64,000 bases of DNA from a virus. Both the position numbers and the translations under genes were made by a program. Position 1 is the stretch's first letter; the number at the start of each line of letters is the position of its first letter. Positions 31,237 through 38,003 of this stretch are shown in pieces. The stretch spans positions 16,554 to 80,553 of IMG/VR virus record IMGVR_UViG_3300023240_001391; one strand, given 5' to 3'. The notes beneath the pieces are model-generated. The model saw nothing but the letters and a program-made list of their open reading frames with translations, made no database searches and was not told the DNA's origin.

Positions 31237-31389
31237 ATGGTAGATCAAAAAGATTTTGAAGCATTAATAATTGTGGTATCATTTGTATGTACAATTATGT
31301 ATGTTATAGCGTCGGCATACTTACTAGGACTTGCTATTAAGTACATTCCACAGTTGGGTGATATTAAGAAAAAAGAAGATGATATTTAA
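31237..31389 (+). CDS. Small membrane protein
   Basis: A 50-codon ATG ORF with one long hydrophobic segment (IIVVSFVCTIMYVIASAYLL) and a charged tail. Function unknown. Confidence 0.55.
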   Translation: MVDQKDFEALIIVVSFVCTIMYVIASAYLLGLAIKYIPQLGDIKKKEDDI

Positions 31390-31403
31390 AATATAAATAT
31401 ATT

Positions 31404-31544
31404 ATGAAGGGATTAAATTTAATTGATGTAATTGGAACGTGTGGTTTAATCGCAATCACAATGGCATTGATTTATTTCGATAAATCAGGGGCTTGGTTCC
31501 CTATTGCAATATTAGGAATCGTAACAATTTTTAATAAAGAATAA
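31404..31544 (+). CDS. Small membrane protein
   Basis: A 46-codon ATG ORF with two short hydrophobic segments (GTCGLIAITMALIYF and WFPIAILGIVTIF). It is adjacent to another micro-membrane protein, so the two may act together. Confidence 0.55.
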   Translation: MKGLNLIDVIGTCGLIAITMALIYFDKSGAWFPIAILGIVTIFNKE

Positions 31545-31546
31545 AT

Positions 31547-31798
31547 ATGAGTCCAATTGCTGTATTTGTATATCGAATGAAGCGAGTTGGTATTGATGTT
31601 AAACTTATAGGGAATCTCCCTTGGATCTACATCAACGAAATTAATGGAAAGATTGTAACTGAAAAGTATCAAGGTGATCATGGATTTACTTTAGCCCTTG
31701 GATCAATCAGAGAAGCGGGGAAAACTAAATTCACAAATATATCCAAAATTTTCAATCTAATTAGAAAATATCGTAAGTATGAAAAATGTAAGAGTTAA
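31547..31798 (+). CDS. Hypothetical protein
   Basis: An 83-residue basic protein (MSPIAVFVYRMKRVGIDVKL; GNLPWIYINEINGKIVTEKY). The pattern of a short helix, LxGNxPWIYI and EKYQGxHG reads like a small phage family of unknown function. It overlaps the next gene by 20 bases. Confidence 0.7.
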   Translation: MSPIAVFVYRMKRVGIDVKLIGNLPWIYINEINGKIVTEKYQGDHGFTLALGSIREAGKTKFTNISKIFNLIRKYRKYEKCKS

Positions 31799-32120
31799 TG
31801 TGGTAACACAAGCCTATGAAAATTACAATCCAGATCACTCAGATGAATTTCCGAATGATGTGTGGAAACCTAAAGGTTTTCAAACATTCCAAGTTGATTT
31901 AGATAATGATGATGTGTTATTCACTGGCATTAATGTACTTATAAGTGCAATTAAAGATTCTATCAAAGATAAATCTGATGAGCATTGGAGATATACGTAT
32001 ATCAAACATGAAGTTCAGTGGACATCTGCTATAGAACTATCATCTGAGGTAATTACTGAAAAATTACGTGAACATTATGAATTAGAGCGATCCATTGCGA
32101 ATTCATCAGAAAATAATTAA
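31779..32120 (+). CDS. Hypothetical protein
   Basis: A 113-residue acidic protein. MKNVRVNVVTQAYENYNPDH opens with a beta strand; no motif recognised. The 20-base overlap with the previous gene suggests coupling. Confidence 0.65.
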   Translation: MKNVRVNVVTQAYENYNPDHSDEFPNDVWKPKGFQTFQVDLDNDDVLFTGINVLISAIKDSIKDKSDEHWRYTYIKHEVQWTSAIELSSEVITEKLREHYELERSIANSSENN

Positions 32121-32138
32121 AATAAACTATACATAATA

Positions 32139-32513
32139 ATGAAAAATTTAATATTAATTGCAAGTATTTTACTAATAAGTACCATCTCACCTGCCCAATC
32201 ATTTCAAAATTTATGTGAGAAGAATAAGACCAAGTACACTTTAATTATTCCAGATTCAACATTTCAATTATCCCTTTTGAGGGATACGATAGATAGCCCT
32301 AGTGGGTTTTTCAAAGAAAAAGGTAAAATTGAAGTAAGTTATTGTAGAAACTCTATGGATTTGATTATTGCATTTGAGTTTAATAGAATGTACATAACAT
32401 TACCATATAAATACCAATCAAAGAAATTGAAGTTGATATTGTTAAATGGTGATATAGTTCAAAAAAATGACACTACAATATCATATAGAACCCCACCAAA
32501 GGGAAAATTTTAA
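32139..32513 (+). CDS. Hypothetical exported protein
   Basis: A 124-residue protein with a signal peptide (MKNLILIASILLISTISPAQ, cleavage likely after about residue 19). Mature domain is small and beta-rich. Comparable exported proteins are at 323 and 46402. Function unknown. Confidence 0.75.
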   Translation: MKNLILIASILLISTISPAQSFQNLCEKNKTKYTLIIPDSTFQLSLLRDTIDSPSGFFKEKGKIEVSYCRNSMDLIIAFEFNRMYITLPYKYQSKKLKLILLNGDIVQKNDTTISYRTPPKGKF

Positions 32514-32518
32514 ATTAA

Positions 32519-33112
32519 ATGGAAATAAATAATATCGAAGTTGCGAATCACTTTCTAAAATTCAGATCGGATGATGATTTTTATTATCTACAGATTCTAC
32601 AGAGGAAAAAAGAAAACCCTGAATTGGGATCTAATAGTAGAGTGATTAAAAACTACTATATCAATAGTTTAGATTATCTTAACCGAAGGTATGATAGTGA
32701 GATTATCCCACTATGTAAGCATTTTAATGCTAGAGCAATGCTACGTCTAAACGTTCGTAGTTATCGCAAAGTTGCATATAAATCTATGCAAAATATTGCT
32801 AACTCAATGGCTAATGGTGAATATGAGTTTATTAAAAAATCATATGATCGGGCGGTTGGAAACGGCCACAATGATGATGTGAAGAAATGGATTTTGGATA
32901 TTGATGGTAATATTGATTCTGATTACATAAACCAACTACGTAAATATCTCATAGATCAAAAGCCGTGGGATGATGATAAGGTTTTGTATCAAATGCCTAC
33001 AAAAAATGGCATTCATTTAATTACAACACCATTTGATTTACGAAACTTTGGTGTGATTTATCCAGATATCGAAATCCATAAAGATAACCCAATTAATTTG
33101 TATATTCCTTAG
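32519..33112 (+). CDS. Conserved phage protein, possibly AEP primase-like
   Basis: A 197-residue protein. WILDIDGN (an h-h-D-h-D pattern) followed about 40 residues later by NGIHLITTPFD recalls motifs I and II of archaeo-eukaryotic primases. The N-terminal half (LQILQRKKENPELGSNSRVI, CKHFNARAMLRLNVRSYRKV) is a pattern common in large phages. The AEP link is tentative because the third catalytic motif is not clear. Confidence 0.55.
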   Translation: MEINNIEVANHFLKFRSDDDFYYLQILQRKKENPELGSNSRVIKNYYINSLDYLNRRYDSEIIPLCKHFNARAMLRLNVRSYRKVAYKSMQNIANSMANGEYEFIKKSYDRAVGNGHNDDVKKWILDIDGNIDSDYINQLRKYLIDQKPWDDDKVLYQMPTKNGIHLITTPFDLRNFGVIYPDIEIHKDNPINLYIP

Positions 33113-33168
33113 ATATAAAGATCATACAGTTAAATTACGAATACAATACACATTAAAGAAAATAAAAT

Positions 33169-33453
33169 ATGAACGTACATGAATACCTGCTAACGACAGT
33201 TGGTGAAGAATGCTCAGAAACACACCACAGATGTAGTAAAGCTCTAAAATTCGGTTGGGATGAAGTTCAGATAGGTCAAACTAAGGCAAATAAGGATCGA
33301 ATCCTTTATGAGTTTAATGATCTATTAGCTTCGATGGAAATGTTATACGAAACTGATATTGAAGAATTGATAAACCGTGATCAGATGGATAAGAAGGCGA
33401 AAAAGATAAAACAATATATGAGATATTCAAGAAAACAAGGAACCTTAACATAA
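33169..33453 (+). CDS. MazG-like nucleotide pyrophosphohydrolase
   Basis: A 94-residue protein. GEECSETHHRCSKALKFGWD, GQTKANKDRILYEFNDLL and a Leu-rich final helix fit the compact all-alpha NTP-PPase fold of phage MazG-like enzymes, with EExxE and ExND metal sites. They hydrolyse dNTPs or damaged nucleotides; some phage MazG proteins were linked to alarmone control. A cellular target is not evident. Confidence 0.75.
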   Translation: MNVHEYLLTTVGEECSETHHRCSKALKFGWDEVQIGQTKANKDRILYEFNDLLASMEMLYETDIEELINRDQMDKKAKKIKQYMRYSRKQGTLT

Positions 33454-33468
33454 GGTTAACGTTGAAAA

Positions 33469-33500
33469 TTAGGGTTAACCAAACTAAATTAGTATCTTTA
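33469..33500 (+). promoter_or_regulatory. Host-type promoter with shared leader
   Basis: The -33 TTAGG is at 33469 and the -7 TATCTTTA at 33493-33500, 19-nt gap. Leader TGTTGGGTTGGGGAAGTAAC continues CTCACCAATTTAAAATTCAA, identical to the 29.1 kb copy for more than 40 bases. Confidence 0.8.
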
Positions 33501-33549
33501 TTTTGTTGGGTTGGGGAAGTAACCTCACCAATTTAAAATTCAAGGTGAT

Positions 33550-33810
33550 ATGATTAGTTTTCAAGAATACCAAACATTGTTTCCAATTATCAATAATATC
33601 GAAACCCAATTAGTAGATGCAGAGGTAAGGTTTGATAGAAACCCATGTAAGAGAACCGCAACTAAGTTTTCTAACTTAAAACATACCTTAAAGATCGAAG
33701 TAGTTAAAGCTCTTAAAGAATATAGGGCAACTGATGAGTATGTGGTTGATGTGATTGAAAATGAGAAACAACTGATGATAGAGTTGAATAACATTGTAAA
33801 GGGTATCTAG
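33550..33810 (+). CDS. Hypothetical helical protein
   Basis: An 86-residue all-helical, charged protein (MISFQEYQTLFPIINNIETQ). First gene behind the promoter. No family recognised. Confidence 0.65.
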   Translation: MISFQEYQTLFPIINNIETQLVDAEVRFDRNPCKRTATKFSNLKHTLKIEVVKALKEYRATDEYVVDVIENEKQLMIELNNIVKGI

Positions 33811-33841
33811 AATTGAACGAACATAAATAAAATATACAACT

Positions 33842-34111
33842 ATGAATTTTTTCAATAATCTTTTTCATATCAACCGTAAATACCATTGGTATTCTGTTAA
33901 ATTCATCTATGAAACAAAAAATACCAATCATGTTGTTCTTGATTACCATAATCAGGTTGGATTTAAAGATCAATCTTCTATTCTAGATTTTAGAAAGGTA
34001 AAGAAAGCAATGGGCCCGATTTATGGGATAGATTCAACTAGATCTCACCTTTGTAATAGAAACCTTAACGTTGAACTAGTATGTTACTTAGGATATTTTT
34101 CAAAAAAATAA
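33842..34111 (+). CDS. Hypothetical protein
   Basis: An 89-residue protein. KYHWYSVKFIYETKN with VGFKDQSS recalls small phage proteins beginning HWYxVSFxY that carry a beta sheet and a helix. Function unknown. Confidence 0.65.
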   Translation: MNFFNNLFHINRKYHWYSVKFIYETKNTNHVVLDYHNQVGFKDQSSILDFRKVKKAMGPIYGIDSTRSHLCNRNLNVELVCYLGYFSKK

Positions 34112-34116
34112 TTTAA

Positions 34117-34344
34117 ATGGATGAAACCGAAATTTTGTTACTGATACTATGTATAATTTCTATTATAGTATCAGTTATTTCCTTAATATGGAATTTTGTA
34201 CTAAATAAGTGGATAACGGTTGTTAAATCAACTCAAATTGAATTTGCTAATAAATTAAATTCAGTGCATGGTAATACTGTGAATCTCGCTGCATTAGCTA
34301 GGGCTAATAAAATGAAAGTGAATAGATTAAAATCTAAAAAGTGA
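34117..34344 (+). CDS. Small membrane protein
   Basis: 75 residues, an N-terminal membrane helix (ILLLILCIISIIVSVISLIW) and a helical cytoplasmic tail with a basic end. The stop overlaps the next ATG (TGATG). Confidence 0.65.
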   Translation: MDETEILLLILCIISIIVSVISLIWNFVLNKWITVVKSTQIEFANKLNSVHGNTVNLAALARANKMKVNRLKSKK

Positions 34345-34727
34345 TGGCAGCAGATATCCCATTTAGGGTAATAATAGCAGGTGGTCGTGATTACACTGAT
34401 TATCTAAAAGTATGGAATTGTTGTGATTTTTACTTATCAAATAAAGTCAATGGTGTTGAAGTATTAACAGGTGGTGCGGGTGGTGCAGATGCATTAGGTA
34501 AGCAATATGCAGATTTACGTAATTATTCAAATACAATATACTTAGCAAATTGGAAATCGTATGGTAAAACAGCAGGGCCTATTAGAAATGAAAGAATGGT
34601 AAAAAATGCCGATGCATTAATAGCATTTTGGGATGGTCTAAGTAAAGGAACTGGTAATATTATTAAATTAGCGAAAAGAGCTGGTTTATTAATTAGAGTG
34701 ATATCATATGATCCAATAAAAAAATAA
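34344..34727 (+). CDS. SLOG-family (YspA/DUF2493-like) protein
   Basis: 127 residues from the ATG at 34344. VIIAGGRDYTDY (10-20), LTGGAGGADALG (41-52), WKSYGKTAGPIRNERMV and LIAFWDGLSKGTGNII are the conserved blocks of the YspA/DUF2493 Rossmann-like SLOG family, which binds nucleotides or nucleotide-derived ligands. SLOG proteins sense or process nucleotide signals in defence systems; the phage role is unknown. Last protein gene before the RNA-gene region. Confidence 0.8.
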   Translation: MAADIPFRVIIAGGRDYTDYLKVWNCCDFYLSNKVNGVEVLTGGAGGADALGKQYADLRNYSNTIYLANWKSYGKTAGPIRNERMVKNADALIAFWDGLSKGTGNIIKLAKRAGLLIRVISYDPIKK

Positions 34728-34807
34728 AACTCAAATTTCGATGGTTATTTAAATAACTATCATACTTATAGATAATAATGAAACACATTAACCTACATAT
34801 AAATTAT

Positions 34808-34940
34808 TCGTCGCCGGCCTTAAAAAGCCTGAATGATATTATTGCGTTCGGCCAGGAAACGGTCGTTAGGGCATTTCAACTATGTAGACGAGTTTCGAAC
34901 AGTTGGGATGCCAGATAACCCAATTACCTAGTTCGGAATT
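34808..34940 (+). ncRNA. Possible small structured RNA
   Basis: No ORF. GGCAT 34870/ATGCC 34908 and CAACT 34877/AGTTG 34901 stack into one long hairpin; GCCG/CGGC lies just upstream. It precedes the tRNA promoter. Unknown family. Confidence 0.35.
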
Positions 34941-34967
34941 AACTTCAACAAATTTTAACATTTTATA

Positions 34968-34999
34968 TTAGATTTAATCAATAACTTTGATTATATTTG
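34968..34999 (+). promoter_or_regulatory. Host-type promoter of tRNA cluster
   Basis: TTAGA at 34968 and a perfect -7 TATATTTG at 34992-34999, 19-nt gap. Located 40 bases before the first tRNA. Confidence 0.75.
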
Positions 35000-35038
35000 C
35001 AATGTAAGTTACGAATCTCAAACGTGGGATTTATAATC

Positions 35039-35125
35039 GGAAGGTTGACAGAATGGTATTGTAGCGGATTGCTAATCCGTGGTCGTTAGTTCGGCTTGTG
35101 AGTTCGAATCTCACATCTTCCACCA
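35039..35125 (+). tRNA. tRNA-Ser(GCU)
   Basis: Acceptor GGAAGGT pairs with ATCTTCC. The anticodon arm GGATT-GCT-AATCC reads AGC/AGU codons, with a long variable arm and T-loop TTCGAAT. The gene-encoded CCA end is present, unlike in most tRNAs of this array. Confidence 0.95.
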
Positions 35126-35157
35126 AAAATTAATTAACAATTCCTTAACATACTAAA

Positions 35158-35189
35158 TTAGGATTAATCAAATCAAATTCGTATCTTTG
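35158..35189 (+). promoter_or_regulatory. Host-type promoter with shared leader, in tRNA array
   Basis: The -33 TTAGG is at 35158 and a perfect -7 TATCTTTG at 35182-35189, 19-nt gap. Leader variant TGTTGGGTTAGGGAAGAAAC. It drives the main tRNA transcript. Confidence 0.85.
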
Positions 35190-35286
35190 TTTTGTTGGGT
35201 TAGGGAAGAAACGTTTTCTTTAATCATTAGAGTTTGAAATATTAATATCGTTACTGTGGATCGATAGTAACGATTATAAAATAAAT

Positions 35287-35360
35287 GGTACTGCATCATA
35301 TCGGTGTATGCTGCTTCCCTGTCACGGAAGAGATTGTGGGTTCGAATCCCATCAGTACCG
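35287..35360 (+). tRNA. tRNA-Asp(GUC)
   Basis: Acceptor GGTACTG/CAGTACC, anticodon loop CTGTCAC between CTTCC and GGAAG, T-loop TTCGAAT. No encoded CCA. Confidence 0.95.
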
Positions 35361-35405
35361 CTTTAGAGTTTTTATAAGTTTCTCTTTTAAAGAACTTTGT
35401 TTTTC

Positions 35406-35477
35406 CGCCCATTCGTCTAACGGCTAGGACTTTAGGTTTTCGACCTGAGAATGAGAGTTCGATTCTCTCATGGGTGA
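35406..35477 (+). tRNA. tRNA-Glu(UUC)
   Basis: Acceptor CGCCCAT/ATGGGTG, D stem GTCT/GGAC, anticodon loop TTTTCGA, T arm GAGAG-TTCGATT-CTCTC. It abuts the next structured segment with no spacer. Confidence 0.93.
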
Positions 35478-35631
35478 CAAATTGGTATAGTTTAGCACAT
35501 CCCCATAAGGATGTTAAAACGACTTTCAAGGATAAGGTAAGAAAGATGAATTAACATCTACCGTGCATATTAATAGTTTAGTTCATTGACGTATTGGGAA
35601 TTATGAAGTGGTTTAAATTCCACTTCAATTT
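35478..35631 (+). ncRNA. Closed-stem RNA between tRNA-Glu and tRNA-Ser
   Basis: A 154-nt stretch that exactly fills the space between two tRNAs. Its ends pair (CAAATTG 35478 with CAATTTG 35626). Inside are ACATCC/GGATGT, whose loop CCATAA has the shape of an anticodon arm, and an 8-bp hairpin TGAAGTGG 35604/CCACTTCA 35620. No T-loop sequence. It may be a tRNA relic with insertion or a separate small RNA. Confidence 0.45.
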
Positions 35632-35720
35632 GGAAGGGCGTATGGCTGGCGTACTTATCAGTCTTGAAAACTGTGATGTCGGGTAAAACTGGCGTGTGGG
35701 TTCGATCCCCACTCTTTCCA
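35632..35720 (+). tRNA. tRNA-Ser(UGA)
   Basis: Acceptor GGAAGGG/TCTTTCC, anticodon loop CTTGAAA, long variable arm, T arm GTGGG-TTCGATC-CCCAC. Second serine acceptor in the array. Confidence 0.93.
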
Positions 35721-35840
35721 CAACAGCATAGGAACGTGAATACTCATCATTGAAACAAGTACTATACTCTAAGTGAAATTAATATTTAGTAAGTGTTGGT
35801 GATGCTTCAACGAACGATTGATAAAGTAACTTAAAAAATT

Positions 35841-35902
35841 ATCATTTATGGTAGTGATTGGGAATAGCCAATTAATGCATGAAAACAGCTACCATAAATG
35901 AT
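35841..35902 (+). ncRNA. Long perfect hairpin in tRNA spacer
   Basis: ATCATTTATGGTAG pairs perfectly with CTACCATAAATGAT over 14 bp. The 34-base loop holds an inner hairpin (ATTGG-gaatag-CCAAT). It ends 7 bases before tRNA-Lys, so it could be a processing signal or a small RNA. The remaining spacer 35721-35840 shows no ORF. Confidence 0.5.
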
Positions 35903-35909
35903 TTTACAA

Positions 35910-35983
35910 TGGCTCGTAACTCAGCTGGTTAGAGTACTCGACTTTTAATCGAGGTGTCGTGAGTTCGATCCTCACCGGGCCAA
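35910..35983 (+). tRNA. tRNA-Lys(UUU)
   Basis: Acceptor TGGCTCG/CGGGCCA, D stem ACTC/GAGT, anticodon arm CTCGA-CTTTTAA-TCGAG, T arm GTGAG-TTCGATC-CTCAC. Confidence 0.96.
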
Positions 35984-35998
35984 CAAATTTCGTTAGTT

Positions 35999-36073
35999 TA
36001 ATCTTCGTGTTTAACAACACTGAAAAACGCCCTACGTGTGGGTACTGATAGTATGAAATCTATCACGAGATTA
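35999..36073 (+). ncRNA. Cloverleaf-like closed-stem RNA
   Basis: A 75-nt segment whose ends pair over 10 bp with one bulge (TAATCTTCGTG with CACGAGATTA). Inside are hairpins GTGTT-taac-AACAC, CCC-tacgtgt-GGG and TGATAG-tatgaaat-CTATCA. The size and four-helix layout recall a tRNA, but no T-loop or anticodon is evident. Confidence 0.45.
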
Positions 36074-36087
36074 CTTTATTAAAAAAT

Positions 36088-36174
36088 AACCCAAATGATG
36101 TATTAGTTCCCATGCACAATGGATCTGATGTGATCATAACGGTATCATATTTCTAGAGTGTGGTATTTAGGGTT
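36088..36174 (+). ncRNA. Closed-stem RNA abutting tRNA-Leu
   Basis: Ends pair (AACCCAAAT 36088 with ATTTAGGGTT 36165, one bulge). Inner hairpins CCAT-gcaca-ATGG and TGAT...ATCA. Ends 3 bases before the next tRNA. Confidence 0.4.
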
Positions 36175-36177
36175 TAT

Positions 36178-36262
36178 ACCTTTGTGGCGAAATGGTTAAT
36201 ACGCGCTAGCCTTAGAAGCTAGTATCAGAAATGGTGTATGGGTTCGACTCCCATCAGGGGTA
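36178..36262 (+). tRNA. tRNA-Leu(UAG)
   Basis: Acceptor ACCTTTG/CAGGGGT, anticodon arm CTAGC-CTTAGAA-GCTAG, class II variable arm, T arm ATGGG-TTCGACT-CCCAT. Confidence 0.95.
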
Positions 36263-36267
36263 CACAT

Positions 36268-36350
36268 GCTGGAATGGCGGAATGGTAGACGCGCAGGTTT
36301 CAAAAACCTGTATCCGAAAGGGTGTGTGGGTTCAACTCCCACTTTCAGTA
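36268..36350 (+). tRNA. tRNA-Leu(CAA)
   Basis: Acceptor GCTGGAA/TTTCAGT, anticodon arm CAGGT-TTCAAAA-ACCTG, class II variable arm, T-loop TTCAACT. Confidence 0.95.
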
Positions 36351-36375
36351 CAAACAACTTCTAACGTGGAAGTTG

Positions 36376-36527
36376 GGTAACGTGGTGAAACTGGAAAACA
36401 CGCTGTTTGTCTGCATCTGCCTTTGGAATTGGCAATAGTTAAAAGAGGGAAAAGTCATAATCCCGAAACTAGAAACAACTAGGCGAGGCGGGTGACTTAA
36501 GTATGGGTTCGAATCCCATCGTTACTA
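36376..36527 (+). ncRNA. tRNA-like RNA with oversized arms
   Basis: 152 nt. Acceptor GGTAACG/CGTTACT, a leucine-type D arm (GTGAAACTGGAAAACAC) and a perfect T arm ATGGG-TTCGAAT-CCCAT are all intact. The anticodon arm is replaced by a long irregular stem ending in TGCC-tttggaatt-GGCA. The variable arm is a nested 46-nt helix (AAGTCA/TGACTT, CCCG/CGGG, CTAG/CTAG). It is too short for a group I intron or a normal tmRNA. It could be a degenerated tRNA or a tRNA mimic. Confidence 0.6.
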
Positions 36528-36532
36528 CTAAG

Positions 36533-36625
36533 AGAGAAGGAAGCGGCGCATCACTAATCGATGAAAATACGCTGTTGAGGGGGCTGATTAGATGCCATGC
36601 GGATGTGACGTGAAATTCTCTTTTT
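36533..36625 (+). ncRNA. Closed-stem RNA with terminator-like end
   Basis: Ends pair (AGAGAA with TTCTCT) and are followed by T5. Inside, GCATC-a-CTAATC 36548 pairs with GATTAG-ATGC 36586. Lies between the tRNA-like RNA and tRNA-Leu(UAA). Confidence 0.45.
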
Positions 36626-36629
36626 AAAT

Positions 36630-36715
36630 GCTCCTGTGGCGAAATGGTTATACGCGCTGGGTTTAAATTCCAGTATCTGAAACATGGTGTGTGGGTTCGA
36701 ATCTCTCTAGAGGTA
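36630..36715 (+). tRNA. tRNA-Leu(UAA), degenerate copy
   Basis: Anticodon arm CTGGG-TTTAAAT-TCCAG and class II layout are clear. The acceptor (GCTCCTG with TAGAGGT) has one mismatch and three wobbles, and the T stem GTGGG/CTCTC is imperfect. A better Leu(UAA) gene is at 40422, so this one may be decaying. Confidence 0.75.
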
Positions 36716-36729
36716 CTATTAAAATATAT

Positions 36730-36853
36730 GGGGGTGTGTAAGTAGCACTTACAGGTAGGTAGCATGAGAAGCTTGAAGAATCGGATAGAATTACGTAATA
36801 TATCTGGGAGATAGTTGATAGCTAGAATAAAACCTACTGGCCCACCCTCACCA
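36730..36853 (+). ncRNA. tRNA-like closed-stem RNA ending in ACCA
   Basis: 124 nt. GGGGGTG at the 5' end pairs with CACCCTC, which is followed by ACCA, exactly like an acceptor stem with encoded CCA. The arms are GTAAGT-agc-ACTTAC and GTAGGT/ACCTAC enclosing further helices. There is no T-loop and no anticodon arm, so it is not an ordinary tRNA. Confidence 0.5.
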
Positions 36854-36857
36854 ATTA

Positions 36858-36881
36858 AATGTTCCTTAATTAAGGAACATT
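36858..36881. other. 24-bp perfect palindrome
   Basis: AATGTTCCTTAA followed at once by its exact reverse complement. It could be a loop-less hairpin for RNA processing or termination, or a dimeric protein-binding site. It starts 5 bases after the ACCA-ended RNA. Confidence 0.7.
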
Positions 36882-37168
36882 ATTAAAATACGGGCCAACT
36901 AAGATTGTAAATTTAGTTAACTACTAGGCTAGTGTGTCACACATGATGAGAAATAGGGTAGTTCCTTATAGTGAAAAGTGGTTGGATGAATTGCCACCAG
37001 ATTGATCATCTGTCTAAGAATTAAGAGATAAATTATAGGCTTCTCACTGATCTATTCCTAACTTTTTACAAATAGGCTGAGTCGGCTCCTTTTTGGATAG
37101 ACACGATAGTAATTTGTATTGAGGACAACAATGAACATCTCAGCTGGATAATACATGGTGTTCAACTT
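36882..37168. other. tRNA-array spacer without gene
   Basis: About 290 bases with no ORF and no complete tRNA. AACTAAGATTGTAAATTTAGTT resembles a tyrosine anticodon arm but has no matching acceptor or T arm. A GC-rich hairpin near 37076 (GGCTGAGTCGGCTCC with T5) may terminate. Confidence 0.4.
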
Positions 37169-37242
37169 ACTTCTATAGCTCAGTTGGTTAGAGCAATTCT
37201 TTTACATGGAATAGGCCATTGGTTCGAATCCAGTTAGGAGTA
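37169..37242 (+). tRNA. tRNA-Val(UAC)
   Basis: Acceptor ACTTCTA/TAGGAGT, D stem GCTC/GAGC, anticodon arm ATTCT-TTTACAT-GGAAT, T-loop TTCGAAT. Confidence 0.93.
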
Positions 37243-37258
37243 CAATTATTAAAAATAT

Positions 37259-37341
37259 GGGCATCGAAAGTTGATTGGATTCAGCAGCCAGACTGTAAAT
37301 CTGGTCCTTTACGGGGAGTGGTTCGAATCCACCGAGGCCCA
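37259..37341 (+). tRNA. tRNA-Tyr(GUA)
   Basis: Acceptor GGGCATC/GAGGCCC (one mismatch), anticodon arm CCAGA-CTGTAAA-TCTGG, class II variable arm, T-loop TTCGAAT. Confidence 0.93.
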
Positions 37342-37543
37342 CAATAAAACAAAATCCCACTTGAAGATAAACAACACTTACGTTTGAGACCTTAACATTA
37401 AGTTGGTAGGAGAGGGGTATAAACTGTATCAGCAGTTGTGTTTATTGTAGAGGTAGGCGTAAGATGTTTTGTGGTATAAGTACCCGCCAATCCCTTACAA
37501 GTATTCCACTGAAATTTGGATGGGGGTTTGTTTTATTTTGATA
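37342..37543. other. Structured tRNA spacer
   Basis: No ORF. CTTACG 37377 pairs with CGTAAG 37458, AACTG-tatcag-CAGTT lies inside, and AAAACA/TGTTTT extends the outer helix. This suggests a closed-stem RNA of about 130 nt like the others in the array. Confidence 0.4.
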
Positions 37544-37616
37544 TCGGGTTGACGAATGGGGTATCGGCTATGATTTGGAGTCATGGCGTAGTGAGTTCGA
37601 CTCTCACCAACCCGAC
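37544..37616 (+). tRNA. tRNA-Pro(UGG)
   Basis: Acceptor TCGGGTT/AACCCGA, anticodon arm TATGA-TTTGGAG-TCATG, T arm GTGAG-TTCGACT-CTCAC. Confidence 0.93.
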
Positions 37617-37629
37617 GATATTAGTAAAC

Positions 37630-37703
37630 GCATCTGTAACTCAATTGGATAGAGTGTCTGCCTTCGAAGCAGAGAGTTGGGAGTTCGAGTCTCTCCAGGT
37701 GTG
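37630..37703 (+). tRNA. tRNA-Arg(UCG)
   Basis: Acceptor GCATCTG/CAGGTGT, anticodon arm TCTGC-CTTCGAA-GCAGA, T arm GGGAG-TTCGAGT-CTCTC. Confidence 0.93.
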
Positions 37704-37734
37704 CAATTGTAATATAATATTACTTCATAAAAAC

Positions 37735-37914
37735 TTGAAATAGATGTGGTAAAACACTACGTATCGGGTAGAATGGATAGGCAAAATAGGTTGGGGTTAT
37801 ACACAAGTCATGTAAATAGGAAGCTACCCATCACTATCCAATAAGATTGATGAAAATATTAACGATTATCCTTTAGAGTGGTGACTAACATCAATTATAA
37901 TTTATCTATTTCAA
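37735..37914 (+). ncRNA. Closed-stem RNA with H-type pseudoknot
   Basis: 180 nt. TTGAAATAGAT 37735 pairs perfectly with ATCTATTTCAA 37904 (11 bp). Inside, GGGTAG 37766 pairs with CTACCC 37824 while GGATAG 37775 pairs with CTATCC 37834. The interleaved order makes a pseudoknot. It exactly fills the gap between tRNA-Arg and tRNA-Gln. No ORF. Confidence 0.6.
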
Positions 37915-37917
37915 TAT

Positions 37918-37989
37918 TGCCCCCTCATCTAATTGGCAGGATGCCTGGTTTTGAGCCAGAGAATTGAGGTTCGAATCCTTGGGGGGCAA
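37918..37989 (+). tRNA. tRNA-Gln(UUG)
   Basis: Acceptor TGCCCCC/GGGGGCA, D stem ATCT/GGAT, anticodon loop TTTTGAG in CTGG/CCAG, T-loop TTCGAAT. Confidence 0.93.
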
Positions 37990-38003
37990 CTATATTTAAA
38001 ATC

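Noticed and set aside
36376-36527. tRNA with a group I intron
   Set aside because: The inserted sequence is under 80 bases, far below the ~200 needed for a group I core, and none of the P3/P7 core elements is visible.
37516-37743. A 75-residue ORF overlapping two tRNAs
   Set aside because: It covers tRNA-Pro and tRNA-Arg completely in sense direction; the tRNAs fully explain the sequence.
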